Source of the DNA: Zygosaccharomyces rouxii | Taxonomy: Eukaryota > Ascomycota > Saccharomycetes > Saccharomycetales > Saccharomycetaceae | Direction: 5' to 3' | Length of the DNA stretch: 64,000 nt | Assembly: GCF_000026365.1 (NCBI RefSeq) | Contig: NC_012996.1 | Location: forward strand, 620,001 to 684,000 | In this document: positions 11,501-22,459 of the stretch, piece by piece | Numbering within the stretch: the stretch's first letter is position 1 | Layout of the letters: each line of letters begins with the position of its first letter | Notes under the pieces: generated by a model | Told to the model about the DNA's origin: nothing | The model's database searches: none | The model's input: only the letters and a program-made list of their open reading frames with translations | Position numbers and translations under genes: made by a program

Positions 11501-14129
11501 ATATCTAAAAAGTACAACTGAAATTTCCTCTAGATGCAATGAAATTCATTTAAGATTCATGAAGTTCCTGGTAGATAAGGATGAGTTTGTACAAGATTCC
11601 GCATCCAGGGGTTTGAGTTTGGTGTATGAAATTGGTAATGGTGATCTGCAAGAAAGCATGATCAAGAGTCTCTTGAAATCCTTCACAGATTCCGCAAATG
11701 CAATGAATATGTCTTCGGGAACCGTATCTGCAGATACACAATTGTTTGATGAAGGGATGCTCAATACTGGTGACGGTTCTGTCAGTACCTACAAAGATAT
11801 TTTGAATTTGGCTTCAGAAGTCGGTGATCCTGCTCTTGTATATAAATTCATGTCTTTAGCGAAGAGCTCTTCACTATGGGCATCCCGGAAAGGTATTGCA
11901 TTCGGCCTAGGAGCGATCATGTCAAAATCATCTTTGGAGAACCTTCTATTAGAAGACCGTGGTACCGCTGAGAAATTAATACCCAAGCTTTACAGGTACA
12001 GATTTGATCCGTACCAGAGCGTTTCTCGTTCGATGAATGACATTTGGAACACTTTGATTTCCAATTCAAATTCTGTCATCAGCGAGTATTTTGATGAAAT
12101 ATTGAAAGAACTTCTTGCTGGTATGGGTAACAAAGAATGGAGAGTTCGTGAAGCAAGTACGCTAGCACTATTGCAATTGGTACAGGGCCAAGGGAGGGAG
12201 CAATTGGATGACAAGCTTCTGGACATCTGGTTTATGGCTTTCAGATCTATGGATGATATTAAAGAGAGTGTTCGTGAAGCTGGTATTAGATTAACTACAG
12301 TACTTGCCAAGATCTTAGCTCGTGCTGTTGACGTTAACAAAGGTGTTAAACCGGAAAAGTCTAGGCATATCTTGGAAAGCATTCTGCCATTTTTGTTGGG
12401 TACTAGAGGACTCAACAGTGATGCTGAGGACGTCAGAAATTTTTCCCTCAAGACAATTGTTGATTTGATTAAAAACTCTGGAAGTGCCATGAAACCTTTT
12501 GCAGTGGAACTTGTCCATGAATTTATACTTTTATTTTCCTCTATTGAGCCACAGATTGTAAATTTCCTCTCATTAAACGCTAGTAATTACAAAGTGGATG
12601 CGAATACTATTGATATGCATAGAAAGACAACTGTTACCAATTCTCCATTACTTGAGGCCATAGACAAATTGATTACCAATTCGGATGATTCCTTAATCGA
12701 CTCCCATGTGAACAGTGTGACCAAGGCAATCAAGAAATCAGTGGGGCTACCTTCGAAAGTGGCGGCATCAACAGTGGTCAACATTTTGGTTAGGAGATAT
12801 TCCTTTTCTTTAACTCCTTATAGTGGTAGATTGCTCAAAGTATGTGTAAATCAGTTTGACGATCGAAACGAATCTGTACGTTTGACATTTGCCCTTTCAT
12901 TTGGACATGTATATCATGTCGCTTCTTTGGAGAAGTGCGTCAAATATGCAGAACAGTTGTCTGAAAGATATTTCACGTCAAATGAGTCGATTTCAAGAAA
13001 AGTTGTAGGATCTGCCGTGGAAGCAGTTTCCAAATATGCTAACAAACAATTTGAAGATGTATCAGGGATCTATGTGCCATTGCTGTTTATAGCGTCTAAT
13101 GACGCTGATGAAGTTGTAGGAACCTTCTTTTCTAAAGTATGGACAGAGACCTCAACATCCGGTACTGGTGCAATGAAACTGTATTTAAAAGAGACTGTTG
13201 ATCTGCTGCAGAAATATATTGGATCTAAGGATTTTGCCATGAGACGTACTTGTGCTAAATCTGTATCCCTACTATGTGAAAAAGTTGATTTAACTGTGAA
13301 GGAAGAAACTGTGCAACAGTTATTTGAAATTACAATTGAATCTCTCAAAGGAAGAACATGGGAAGGTAAAGAAGTTATCGTAGAGGCACTGGTATCACTA
13401 GCCGTAAAATTTCACGTATACGTGAATTCACACAGTGAACTGTCTGAATCGTTACAAGATGTTCTCACCGCAGAACTTGGTCGACAGAATAAAAGATATA
13501 CAAAGCAAATTATATTTTCTTACTGTCGGTTTATGGAAGTTTTTCCACAGCCATCAATGGTGGATAAATTAATCCAAGTAGCACAGACCTTCTTTGAAGA
13601 TGGTGCCGAAGATGGAGATTCTTCCAACAAGAGATCCAAACCCTATTCTGAGATAAGTCTCAAATCATCTCCCAAGAATGTCGAACTTGAAGACTATTCA
13701 ATCAAACTCTTAAAATCGTGTGCCAAAATTTGTCGACCTGTGAATGATGTATACCCCTACAGTTTATTCCACTTTATCGTTTCCAAGATTCTTTTCCTCT
13801 TACAAGAAGATTTTGTCATTTATACTTGGAGAACTCAAGTAGGTGCCTGTGAGATTGGATCTGAAATAATGGAGACTTACAATGAAAAATTTGTTGCAGT
13901 TGAATTCGAAGAGTCTTTGAGGAAATTGTGGAACGAATTGTTTATTCGCAATTCAACGAGAGAAACTGTTGACAACGCCAAGATTCAATTGGTGAGATTC
14001 GGCAGTAAAATCTCTACGAAAGACGCCTACCTGAGAAATGAGATCCAGAGAGATTTGATCAACCTAAGTGAAACCGATGTTTCAGCTAAGGTCAGCAACG
14101 AATTAAAAATTCTAGGAATAAATGATTAG
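8580..14129 (+). CDS. ECM29: Ecm29, HEAT-repeat proteasome adaptor/scaffold
   Basis: Ecm29 binds the 26S proteasome, tethers core and regulatory particles and marks faulty assemblies. The 1849-residue product is close to the 1868 residues of S. cerevisiae Ecm29. The N-terminus aligns by eye with that protein over long stretches: KEKxLVEKxELRLAxxDxPxKFExNL, LPPLLLKLxSPHASVR, NVRLYSLLLASKGIDRL and SRGYTCPGL. The rest is a leucine-rich alpha-solenoid with HEAT-like repeats and no catalytic domain. The ATG at 8580 gives the family N-terminus. In S. cerevisiae the gene (YHL030W) is on a different chromosome from VPS13 and UBI4; here it lies between them, converging on UBI4 with 159 bp between stops. 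It has no intron or frameshift. Confidence 0.97.
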   Translation: MSSVTSEVKEKELVEKVELRLALSDTPDKFEQNLDTFLPPLLLKLGSPHASVRQAVFNSLRDVLARLNSLTNVRLPVEKLLLQSQKPPFTQESNNVRLYSLLLASKGIDRLEVGEKRQLIPVAMREISKLPDAAAARVFHIVCKLITSWVPPQRSSKEEDEAFESLKLEDRGDLEFLAQKFTQFFFLIPAKADPQTKIIPRGYTCPGLCADEVSFFTYTAGVTFTKEQMVHFKSSIFKFFNSGFTQDTKLLAKFLIVASTDSSDISDTAAFYLKKLNISSEDPDFVDFLISLYTGDKSVGKPPVRPELQDKILSFLNKSVYATSNAKKVSQICHIGLHSSLYRLRSSCLTFVRHVAQHNYKNLIEQPGENEGIGFNVNIASLIRNNLHSEGWPRLQLSSSTPNFANTILQRRLQYETLGDILSRDFDLLKDLSFIEFLFDSLRGDFSEFLPSIQEALTSLTGSLSQLPAASKEKLREIIRKHLSDDFELESSENKETKDSLMACRFILIKYANATFEFDDSEARLFNIWGTSRANRFDIIEESNKGLDPYWFRMNRASDTKEFKSTSELLSSRISETMLPSFPEFVATLLKENDLKSLTVTSVIRGTLGTAVRFAKQCLISQAVRGKSTCVVQDEDWSLRIEKALDVDDKVSSLALNLISGFDGEWFTGFLRLLCGEIIQKNESGRHISTAKYPDAIYGELLLILLRNCSDKTLGALEDLIPAFYNFLGTIQTANDLDIVSGANLLGIISASVPNSPHLKTIVDQRIETSPGGEIGASLIADSYIFPRLYLRGHFKLVGNERLGALVSNLLSLISNPKLKLLSGKLLCEVSKFGLLRELDSQARHDTLNRLIDLLGSKLLKDEAYVEIWGTFSLYSREFGLFEEFFNKLYDTHVSKQIELIFAVGESLSILAGGWKSSFLLKQLDVSRTALVPLQNSFGDENVGIVLDKVLNACDSTKPSLRKSACIWLLSLLQYLKSTTEISSRCNEIHLRFMKFLVDKDEFVQDSASRGLSLVYEIGNGDLQESMIKSLLKSFTDSANAMNMSSGTVSADTQLFDEGMLNTGDGSVSTYKDILNLASEVGDPALVYKFMSLAKSSSLWASRKGIAFGLGAIMSKSSLENLLLEDRGTAEKLIPKLYRYRFDPYQSVSRSMNDIWNTLISNSNSVISEYFDEILKELLAGMGNKEWRVREASTLALLQLVQGQGREQLDDKLLDIWFMAFRSMDDIKESVREAGIRLTTVLAKILARAVDVNKGVKPEKSRHILESILPFLLGTRGLNSDAEDVRNFSLKTIVDLIKNSGSAMKPFAVELVHEFILLFSSIEPQIVNFLSLNASNYKVDANTIDMHRKTTVTNSPLLEAIDKLITNSDDSLIDSHVNSVTKAIKKSVGLPSKVAASTVVNILVRRYSFSLTPYSGRLLKVCVNQFDDRNESVRLTFALSFGHVYHVASLEKCVKYAEQLSERYFTSNESISRKVVGSAVEAVSKYANKQFEDVSGIYVPLLFIASNDADEVVGTFFSKVWTETSTSGTGAMKLYLKETVDLLQKYIGSKDFAMRRTCAKSVSLLCEKVDLTVKEETVQQLFEITIESLKGRTWEGKEVIVEALVSLAVKFHVYVNSHSELSESLQDVLTAELGRQNKRYTKQIIFSYCRFMEVFPQPSMVDKLIQVAQTFFEDGAEDGDSSNKRSKPYSEISLKSSPKNVELEDYSIKLLKSCAKICRPVNDVYPYSLFHFIVSKILFLLQEDFVIYTWRTQVGACEIGSEIMETYNEKFVAVEFEESLRKLWNELFIRNSTRETVDNAKIQLVRFGSKISTKDAYLRNEIQRDLINLSETDVSAKVSNELKILGIND

Positions 14130-14288
14130 CAGTTACAACACTTTTAAATCCGCTACACAGATATATAGAGGATAGAAAAATACGTATATCTATTTATAAG
14201 CGCGTATCCGAAGCCGTCCCATAATAAAAAGCCCAAGGGAAATTCCGGAAAACCACCCGATATCTTGTTACAAAGTCAACCTTATACC

Positions 14289-15692
<1,404 letters not shown>

Positions 15693-15991
15693 TTAAAAGC
15701 TCACTAATCAAAAGAAACTGAATTTGGTCTATTTCTCTACCTCTTTTCAGACAGAAACTCAACACAAACTCTGCTTTCTTAAATATGTGGTTTTGTTTAC
15801 AATGCAAAGTGTGTTGCAAATTGATTCTCGGGTGGCGAAAACTGGCTGCCTTTTATACTCCTAATTTTCCAGCTTGCTTTGAGGATATGTAATACCCCCC
15901 TTTTGGGTATCGTATCACATCACCATTTATCAAAATTGTGGTCACGAGGCAGTGTTGTATGGGTCCAATGGGTCGTTGTGAATGATTGGCT

Positions 15992-16016
15992 AGAATTCAA
16001 AAGAAACGTCCGGAAT
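15992..16016 (+). promoter_or_regulatory. Step-type heat-shock element of UBI4
   Basis: Read in 5-bp modules the site is AGAAT-TCAAA-AGAAA-CGTCC-GGAAT, i.e. three nGAAn modules each separated by one 5-bp gap module. This is the 'step' class of Hsf1 sites in yeast. It lies 321-345 bp upstream of the UBI4 start, and S. cerevisiae UBI4 is a known heat-induced gene. Function is inferred. Confidence 0.6.
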
Positions 16017-16034
16017 GTGGGGGAAACTGCCGAA

Positions 16035-16088
16035 CACGTGAAGTACACGTGAAATTTTAGCTCGTAGTCATCACGTGTTATTCACGTG
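16035..16088. promoter_or_regulatory. Cluster of four CACGTG E-boxes
   Basis: Exact CACGTG palindromes begin at 16035, 16046, 16072 and 16083, giving spacings of 11, 26 and 11 bp. Cbf1, Pho4 and Tye7-type bHLH factors bind this core. The cluster is 364-417 bp upstream of UBI4 and about 380 bp past the ENT4 stop, so UBI4 is the likely target. Confidence 0.6.
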
Positions 16089-16467
16089 GTAAGGTCGTCC
16101 TTCCACCCTTTCAAGGTCACATCGGTGACGATATGAAAATCTGCCCATAGTCAAAGGGAATTGAGTCTAGCTGAGTACTCTTCTGAAGCAATTTGTTGCA
16201 ATTCAATCCGTTTCGATTTAACTCATCGAAAATACTTGTTCTATCAATACTCAGTTATTCCTCTTGTTTTCTATGTGTTCACTGTAGTGACGAGTTCTGA
16301 TGCTCGAAGGTGAAATTGACAAAATTTTTTCACCCGAGTAGAGAATGAAAAAGTTCGACAATAAAAGCTGTTTTATGTGGTGTAAGGATGCATCAGCAAC
16401 GTTCAAACCAACCAACTAGACAATTAGCGAGCAACGTAAACACGGAACTACATCTAGCATTGAACCT

Positions 16468-17247
16468 CTACTTTATGTAACCTCCGATTGCTTTCCAACC
16501 TTTAGCTTGAATGGACCTTGCTTCATTTTCTTCTTCTAACGGATCTAATCGTATCACTGATATTTCATTAGCACTACCTTTATTTCTTCTTCTTAAATCT
16601 AAACTCGTAGTACCCCTTCTGTAATAAATATCTGGATTTGGTGCGTACTGGTATTCACTCAACAATGTCACATTTTCATTTTTTTGGTTAGTTAACGATA
16701 TTGGAGTACGTTCTAATGAACCTTTGGCTACACCGATTAATTTCAAATGGCTATTATCTGTGGACTTACGTCCTGGTGAAGATATACTAGATCTAAATTC
16801 TATTATTTCCTTTTTTTTGTTTTCGAGTAATTCGTCGTCCTTAACGCAATCACAAATTTGATTAGACATTGATCGTATCTGTTTGGCCAAGGGTTCATCA
16901 CGTTTCTGCGAAACTTCACAACTCTTTAGACACTCGAAATAAATAAGATTACCTCTTACCCATGCAACGAATTCTTCAGAACCGTTATTTATCAGATAGA
17001 GTATTAATGTAAGAGCCTTGACAATATGGATACTGTTTTTGTGGGATGTCCTTCTACCGTAACTTGACAATCTTCTCTTGAGTACCTGGGTGATTTCTCG
17101 AACGGTTTTAGGACTATACGTAAGTACCGATATTTCATTCATCAAGGTTCCGGTAGCACCAGTTTTTTCGTCTTCATTTGTAGCTTTTCTAACTTTGAGC
17201 TCAGTAGAGGATGGTCCAAATACTCGCATGGAGTCAAACAACGACAT
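16468..17247 (-). CDS. ENT4: Ent4, ENTH-domain epsin-like protein
   Basis: This is a 259-residue protein (S. cerevisiae Ent4, YLL038C, is 247). Roughly residues 30-160 form an ENTH domain: NEISVLTYSPKTVREITQVL, then the SYGRRTSHKNSIHIVKALTL and ILYLINNGSEEFVAWVRGN helices typical of epsins. ENTH domains bind phosphoinositides and bend membranes; Ent4 acts in endosome/vacuole trafficking. As in S. cerevisiae Ent4, the C-terminal part is short, and I see no ubiquitin-interacting motif, no NPF repeats and no obvious clathrin box. Its neighbours UBI4 and PRP19 are the same as in S. cerevisiae, which supports the assignment. Confidence 0.93.
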   Translation of the reverse strand: MSLFDSMRVFGPSSTELKVRKATNEDEKTGATGTLMNEISVLTYSPKTVREITQVLKRRLSSYGRRTSHKNSIHIVKALTLILYLINNGSEEFVAWVRGNLIYFECLKSCEVSQKRDEPLAKQIRSMSNQICDCVKDDELLENKKKEIIEFRSSISSPGRKSTDNSHLKLIGVAKGSLERTPISLTNQKNENVTLLSEYQYAPNPDIYYRRGTTSLDLRRRNKGSANEISVIRLDPLEEENEARSIQAKGWKAIGGYIK

Positions 17248-17441
17248 CTCGCCAGTGAGATTCCTATGGTGTCTCCTTACCAGTACAAATGTATGTACAG
17301 ATGGCCCTTATTGAAGTGATGAGGTCCATGTTTAATTTTTCGACCGGGGTTTGTTTTGCTTCAGAGGATACACGGGTCTGGGTTTTTCGCGATAACCGAA
17401 AAATCACCAGGCAAAAAGGGCACTCATCCTGGAAATACCAA

Positions 17442-18938
17442 CTACTCCAATGAGAAGACTTGAATTTTGTTTAATGATTGCAGCACTGTGACGGCACCAG
17501 ATTCACCGTAGCTTAATTTCAATGATTTTAAATCTTGTTCTTCCAATGGCTTTAGTGGAAGGTCTTTGTTCAATTCCCATGTCTTGCTCGATTTGACAAA
17601 ACTGTAAAACTGCAGCCTTCCGGATTGCCAGATCACTAAATGTTTACCAGAGAGATCGGTGTCCCATATTTGAGATTCAATGGTAATCGGTTGAACGGCG
17701 AGTGTGCCGACAGATTTTCTTAGGTCGAAAGACATAATAGCATGTGTTGTAGACACTATCATCCAATAACCATTACTGCTAAATTTTACACCTGTAATTG
17801 AACCCTCTTGGTTTATTTCTTTTCCGAGATTCCACACTGTTGGCGGTTCTTCAAATTGTGTCACGTTACGGATTTGAATGTTATCGTCTTGCACAAGCGC
17901 TAGTAGAAGCCCGTCCTTATGCAATGCTGCTCGTGAAAAGTCCCCAGCTCCGCCTTGTGAAACTAGAGTAGTCTTAGAACCATCTAAAGAACTGTACCCG
18001 ACTTTTCCCTTTTTATCCACCCATAAAAATTGGTCGTTGAGAATATATTCGTGCGATTGGATTAATATTATTTCATCAGTACGAATTTCAAGGACATGCT
18101 TTTGGGACTCTTTAATATTATAAGTACCGATTTTACCATCAGTGGTTGAGAAAATTAGGTATTCCTCGTTAGGGGTCATTGTTAGGTACTCCAGTTTCTC
18201 TTCGACGTTGATTTCAAATTGGCTATTCTTATCACCCTGAGTGTAATATACTGTGTTACCGTCATCGATGGTGAATACAACTGATTTCGATAAACCTGAT
18301 CGTAACTTGCTCCCACTTTGTAGTACAGGAGAATCCGACGCATTGTAGTTATTCCTGCACACCAGTTCGGATACCTCATCCACGAATAGATCTTTATTCT
18401 TTTTAGTAATATTCACGTACTCTTTCGAAGCGTTCAAGAGTTGCTCTATCAGGTCCTGTGGTAATCCAGTCACTTGCTCTTCTGATTCTTCCGCTTCATC
18501 TACTCCAAGGTGCAAACTCAATTGGTTCAATTCCTGTACTAATTGTTCTCTTTCCCTGAGAGCATTAGAAGCTACAATTTTGGCAGCATCACGTTCATAC
18601 AAGGCAGTGGATAATTGTTTGGTAAATGCATCTAATTGTTTCCTAAGTCTAAAGTTTTCTAACATGATGGCATCCCATTCATTTTGCAATGAGGAAAGTA
18701 GATTGGGGATACTATAGTTGCTGTTTAAAGTAGATGAATTCACAGCATTGGTAAACGCAGATTGTTGTGGTGTTTGCGAAATGATAAGTAGTTGATCTAC
18801 ACTCAATGGTGCATTACTGATGGGATCATTACCGGTCTCTTGAATGTACTGTTCAATCAGATCTTTTTCAAACACGCATTTGGAAACAAGCGATACTACT
18901 GGTGTTCTTGGCGGCTTACCACTGATGGCACAAAACAT
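17442..18938 (-). CDS. PRP19: Prp19, U-box E3 ligase of the spliceosomal NineTeen complex
   Basis: Prp19 is the tetrameric U-box ubiquitin ligase at the core of the NineTeen complex, needed for spliceosome activation. At 498 residues it is almost the length of the S. cerevisiae protein (503). Residues 1-60 are the U-box, starting MFCAISGKPPRTPVVSLVSK with the conserved DPIS that follows. Roughly residues 75-140 form the helical/coiled-coil tetramerisation segment. Residues from about 210 to the end are a divergent WD40 propeller. It is tandem with OCA5 and ENT4 on the same strand; 157 bp separate its ATG from the OCA5 stop. Confidence 0.97.
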   Translation of the reverse strand: MFCAISGKPPRTPVVSLVSKCVFEKDLIEQYIQETGNDPISNAPLSVDQLLIISQTPQQSAFTNAVNSSTLNSNYSIPNLLSSLQNEWDAIMLENFRLRKQLDAFTKQLSTALYERDAAKIVASNALREREQLVQELNQLSLHLGVDEAEESEEQVTGLPQDLIEQLLNASKEYVNITKKNKDLFVDEVSELVCRNNYNASDSPVLQSGSKLRSGLSKSVVFTIDDGNTVYYTQGDKNSQFEINVEEKLEYLTMTPNEEYLIFSTTDGKIGTYNIKESQKHVLEIRTDEIILIQSHEYILNDQFLWVDKKGKVGYSSLDGSKTTLVSQGGAGDFSRAALHKDGLLLALVQDDNIQIRNVTQFEEPPTVWNLGKEINQEGSITGVKFSSNGYWMIVSTTHAIMSFDLRKSVGTLAVQPITIESQIWDTDLSGKHLVIWQSGRLQFYSFVKSSKTWELNKDLPLKPLEEQDLKSLKLSYGESGAVTVLQSLNKIQVFSLE

Positions 18939-19095
18939 GGGATCAAAATACCTTAATCAAATGTATCTGAATGTTCAGTTCACTTTATTTCGACTTCTCA
19001 TTTTAACGCCAGTTACCCACGCCTTGTTAAGCTGCACATCATGATGGGTTTTTAAAAAAAATAAAATAAAAACACTATACACGAAGGTTTGAAGG

Positions 19096-20781
19096 TCACT
19101 CAGATACAAAGCATTCCTCTAATTCTTGCCAAAGCCACTTACGCCAGATGTCACCTGCCATGGTCAAAATATCATTAAACGACCTTGAAGTCTTTGCATC
19201 ACTTCCTATACGTAGTTTGGAAGAACCAGGACGTTTCGGCAGATCCTCTTGACTGGTAAAACCATTTTGGTATGTTGATTGATCATCATCGCAAAGCCTT
19301 TTAAAGCAAATATCGTCTGCCCTAGAAAGCATGGGGACGTTATTGAGAAATTCGGAAGTTTCAGTTTCTTCAAATTCTAAAAGCTTGAATTCGTTATGCT
19401 GTAAAATTGCAATGTAAATGAAGACCAACTGAATATGTGAATCTATCAAAGAGAACGGAATCTTATCATCATCATTATTTCCAGGAACTGGATCCGGAGG
19501 TGCATCATGACCATAGCTATTTCTGTCTAGTAATTCTTCAAAAACGTTAAAATCGTATTTGAATTTAGAGGTCCCCAACGGTATTGTGTCCAAGTCTGGG
19601 AACCAAAATGGATCATTCTTGGAAGTCGAATTGAAAAAATCCAAGTTGTTCCTGAATCTTGAATGATAAAGATGATCGAATTTTTTAGAATTGTAGTTCA
19701 GAAAAAAATCAATCGTATGCCTATTAGGTTCAGGTCTCCAACCTAACAAAATATCCCAAAGACGACCCCTATCTTGCTTTTGGAAAGCTCTAGCACCGGA
19801 ACATTTCATCCACCAATATAACCAACCAGTTCTCTTTGAACTCGGCTGGACTGCATTTTCCTCTGTAAAAGGTTGATATAATTCTGGTAAAACTGTTGAG
19901 AAAACTTTGAAAAAAACTTGGGTTTGATAACCTAAATCACCGCCGGATAAGAACGGCGAATAGTTTAGTTTGCCTTCCTTTATAGCATAGGAACCACGCC
20001 TTGGTGCCGAATTTTTCAAAGATTCAGCTTCAACAAGTTTTTGAGCTGTTATAGTATCAGGACAATGGAGAATCACAAGCACAATCCTTTCATATATCTC
20101 GTTAAAATCAAAAATTGAATCTTTCGGCAGTTTAGACTTCAAATATGATGGCAAGGGATATTCCTTGAATAACGGTGATAAGCACGTTGGATTTGGTTGA
20201 TTCGGTGTAGTGGTACCACTTGTATGGTTTTTTCTTTCATTTAATACAATAGGCCCTTCTGAATTTTCAATGATTGGAATCCATTCAGCCAACCCAACTG
20301 CAATCCAGGCTAACCCGCTTTCGTACTGGAAAATTCTTGACCATTTGGATAAAAATTTTAATACTGCCTCTTTTAGAACTTGTAATTCGTGGTCCTCTTC
20401 CGATTTGCTGACATTTCTAAAATATTTCTTTAAATCATGTAAAATTAAATTTTCCAACCCTTCCCTTGGTTCTTTATTGATATCGTTTGAACTACTAGTA
20501 CCACTGACCAATTTGTAAAAATTATGTTCAGAGTCCCAAACTACTGTATTGGAAAGAATATTTGGTGAAATACACATTGGATGATATTTTAATAAAAGGG
20601 GCCATACTTTGTGTCTTAACTGTGGTGGTATTCCCAAAGTACGAGCCAAATAGGCCAATGCATCGTGATCACCCTTTGACAATAATTCCACACATGTTTC
20701 AACTAGCTGTTTACAGCGATCCAAATGCTTTAAATGCTTGTAGTGATGAGAACTCAGGACTGGTGGTATGTTCTCAACCAT
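19096..20781 (-). CDS. OCA5: Oca5, TBC-domain (Rab-GAP-like) protein
   Basis: This 561-residue protein has a TBC-like fold. The N-terminal GIPPQLRHKVWPLLLKYHP is the usual first TBC motif, and the WDILLGWRPEP and HIQLVFIYIAILQHNE segments fit later helices. S. cerevisiae Oca5 (YHL029C, 679 residues) is linked to the Oca phosphatase group and oxidant-induced cell-cycle arrest, with unclear biochemistry. I do not see clear IxxDxxR/YxQ catalytic fingers, so GAP activity is uncertain. The protein is shorter than the S. cerevisiae one, with fewer low-complexity insertions. It lies next to the WSC4-position gene, as in S. cerevisiae. Confidence 0.88.
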   Translation of the reverse strand: MVENIPPVLSSHHYKHLKHLDRCKQLVETCVELLSKGDHDALAYLARTLGIPPQLRHKVWPLLLKYHPMCISPNILSNTVVWDSEHNFYKLVSGTSSSNDINKEPREGLENLILHDLKKYFRNVSKSEEDHELQVLKEAVLKFLSKWSRIFQYESGLAWIAVGLAEWIPIIENSEGPIVLNERKNHTSGTTTPNQPNPTCLSPLFKEYPLPSYLKSKLPKDSIFDFNEIYERIVLVILHCPDTITAQKLVEAESLKNSAPRRGSYAIKEGKLNYSPFLSGGDLGYQTQVFFKVFSTVLPELYQPFTEENAVQPSSKRTGWLYWWMKCSGARAFQKQDRGRLWDILLGWRPEPNRHTIDFFLNYNSKKFDHLYHSRFRNNLDFFNSTSKNDPFWFPDLDTIPLGTSKFKYDFNVFEELLDRNSYGHDAPPDPVPGNNDDDKIPFSLIDSHIQLVFIYIAILQHNEFKLLEFEETETSEFLNNVPMLSRADDICFKRLCDDDQSTYQNGFTSQEDLPKRPGSSKLRIGSDAKTSRSFNDILTMAGDIWRKWLWQELEECFVSE

Positions 20782-22459
20782 AACGAATTAAACGTAATCC
20801 GTGTTTTGTAGTGGTAAACCTTGACGAACGGAAAAATGAGGGTAGTGTATTAATACTATAGCCTTGATATTTGGCCTTTCAGCATCTTTTTTATTCCAAT
20901 TTTCTAATATTCCTTCTTTTCTCTTGTACTTTACTCTGTTTCCCACGTCTTTACTCATGCTTCTTTTTTTTTTTTTCAACGAATAACGACCATTGTAATG
21001 ATGCGAACGGGTTTATAGTTTCTCCGAAGCGATCACATGACAAGTAGACAATAGTATATACCGCTTCGTATTGCGTGACCTTTCCCTTTTCATGTTTGTC
21101 CAGCACTTGTACACTGAAACTAAACTTTTGTGACCAAAACGTTACTTTGCTTAGACCGGTTAAGAAAGATGAATCGAAAAAAAAAGGGCTACATTAACTA
21201 CAGTGCAAGCTACTACAAGCTAGTGACAAGATCCAACCTCATACGCTCCTCCTCAATTTTCACAGACCCAATGCTTTAGCCGCCCTCTACCCCGTGCCCC
21301 GTGCTCTAGCCGCCCTCGGCCCCCTGGGGGCAATATTAACTTTCTACTGTTCTATACATCCTGCATTTTTGGCATGGAACATTCGATTTCAAGAATTCCC
21401 GTTTTCTATACATTTGAGCAATCTCACTGCCCTCTTACACCCAAACATTATTCGAAACCTTCTTTGATGGCTACGTGACCGACAGAGGCATACGGTAGAA
21501 ACGAATACTTGGTCTCATCGGTGTCTCAAACCCCGTTTCACCTTGCGGCTTATACAAGGCGAGCCCGGCGGCCTCCGCGAAAAATTTCGTATATGAGACG
21601 AGCGCCTTGTAACGGCTCAGCGAACTAGTCCTTTCTCTCTCTTTTTTTTCGCGGTGTGGAACCGCATAACGGGACCCTAGTGCCAGATCTTCAAAATCCG
21701 TTCCGCCTCTAAGTGTGTACATTTCCTAAAACAGTATTGCTGCGTCTACATCCCTTTAGTCCTTGCCGCACCTTGACTGTATCGAGCAATTAGATCAACG
21801 AGGTGAATCTATTGATACTGGTGCGAGATTCTTTACGAAGAGGAGATAAAGAAAAAACGGTAGCAACCGAATAAACAAAGTAACCAAGAAAAATTACTTT
21901 AATAAGAAGCCGCCTCTTAAATTTCGTTTACTGCGCACATTATGACGCGTCGATCCGTGTTGTCTCGAGTATGTTCCACAATATAGCGAATTTTGGTTGT
22001 TCTTTTTACTTGTAAACAAGACGCATATGTTATTCCAAGAATTGTACGCCCACAACACACAGGAAAAAGCGTGGGTTTCTTATTTTGTTTCTTGTGCTAC
22101 CCAGTTCCATGTTGCATCTTAAATTTAATTCTGTCCTTCCATCTTCTCCCCCTCTCCCTACTGACACGACTAGTGGAAGTTTTCTTTTTTTATTCTATTT
22201 TTTTCAGCGGACTGATTGTTGCTTACCGTTGTTGTCTCTATTGAGATAACACAACTGGGCTTACAGATTTGCCCTGTTTCTGGAAATCCGAATCTTCTGT
22301 AAGTCTTTTTGCTCTCTGCTAGTATATATTCAAGTGAAAAACATCTCTATAATTTTCTTGTTTTCAAAACCCATAGCGGATCTTCAAACAAACGAACATA
22401 TCAAAAGTCAAAGTGTATTATTTACCAGTACTACATCAACCTACCCAATATATCATCAA
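20782..22459. other. Long divergent intergenic region OCA5 / WSC4-like
   Basis: These 1.68 kb carry no gene I can support; short ORFs on both strands have no recognisable content. Notable items are a GC-rich patch with two copies of a 15-bp element GCTYTAGCCGCCCTC 30 bp apart (21273 and 21303), a GCCCCC-T-GGGGGC palindrome (21319-21331) containing an STRE core, and a 9-bp inverted repeat TACAAGGCG/CGCCTTGTA (21553-21561 and 21603-21611). The right end is likely the long promoter and leader of the downstream wall-sensor-like gene. Confidence 0.5.

Noticed and set aside
20788..20979. 63-codon lysine-rich ORF just upstream of OCA5
   Set aside because: It lies in the OCA5 leader, begins in a poly-T/poly-A tract and shows no domain; its stop precedes the OCA5 ATG, which already gives a sensible TBC protein start.
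21015..21040. Possible point centromere: ATCACATG (CDEI-like) beside TTTCTCCGAAG (CDEIII-like)
   Set aside because: The two motifs are 3 bp apart with no AT-rich CDEII between them, and the CDEIII match is poor.
22334..22459. N-terminal extension of the serine-rich protein
   Set aside because: The longer frame begins with GTG. The first ATG at 22460 gives a proper signal peptide, so the extension is not used.
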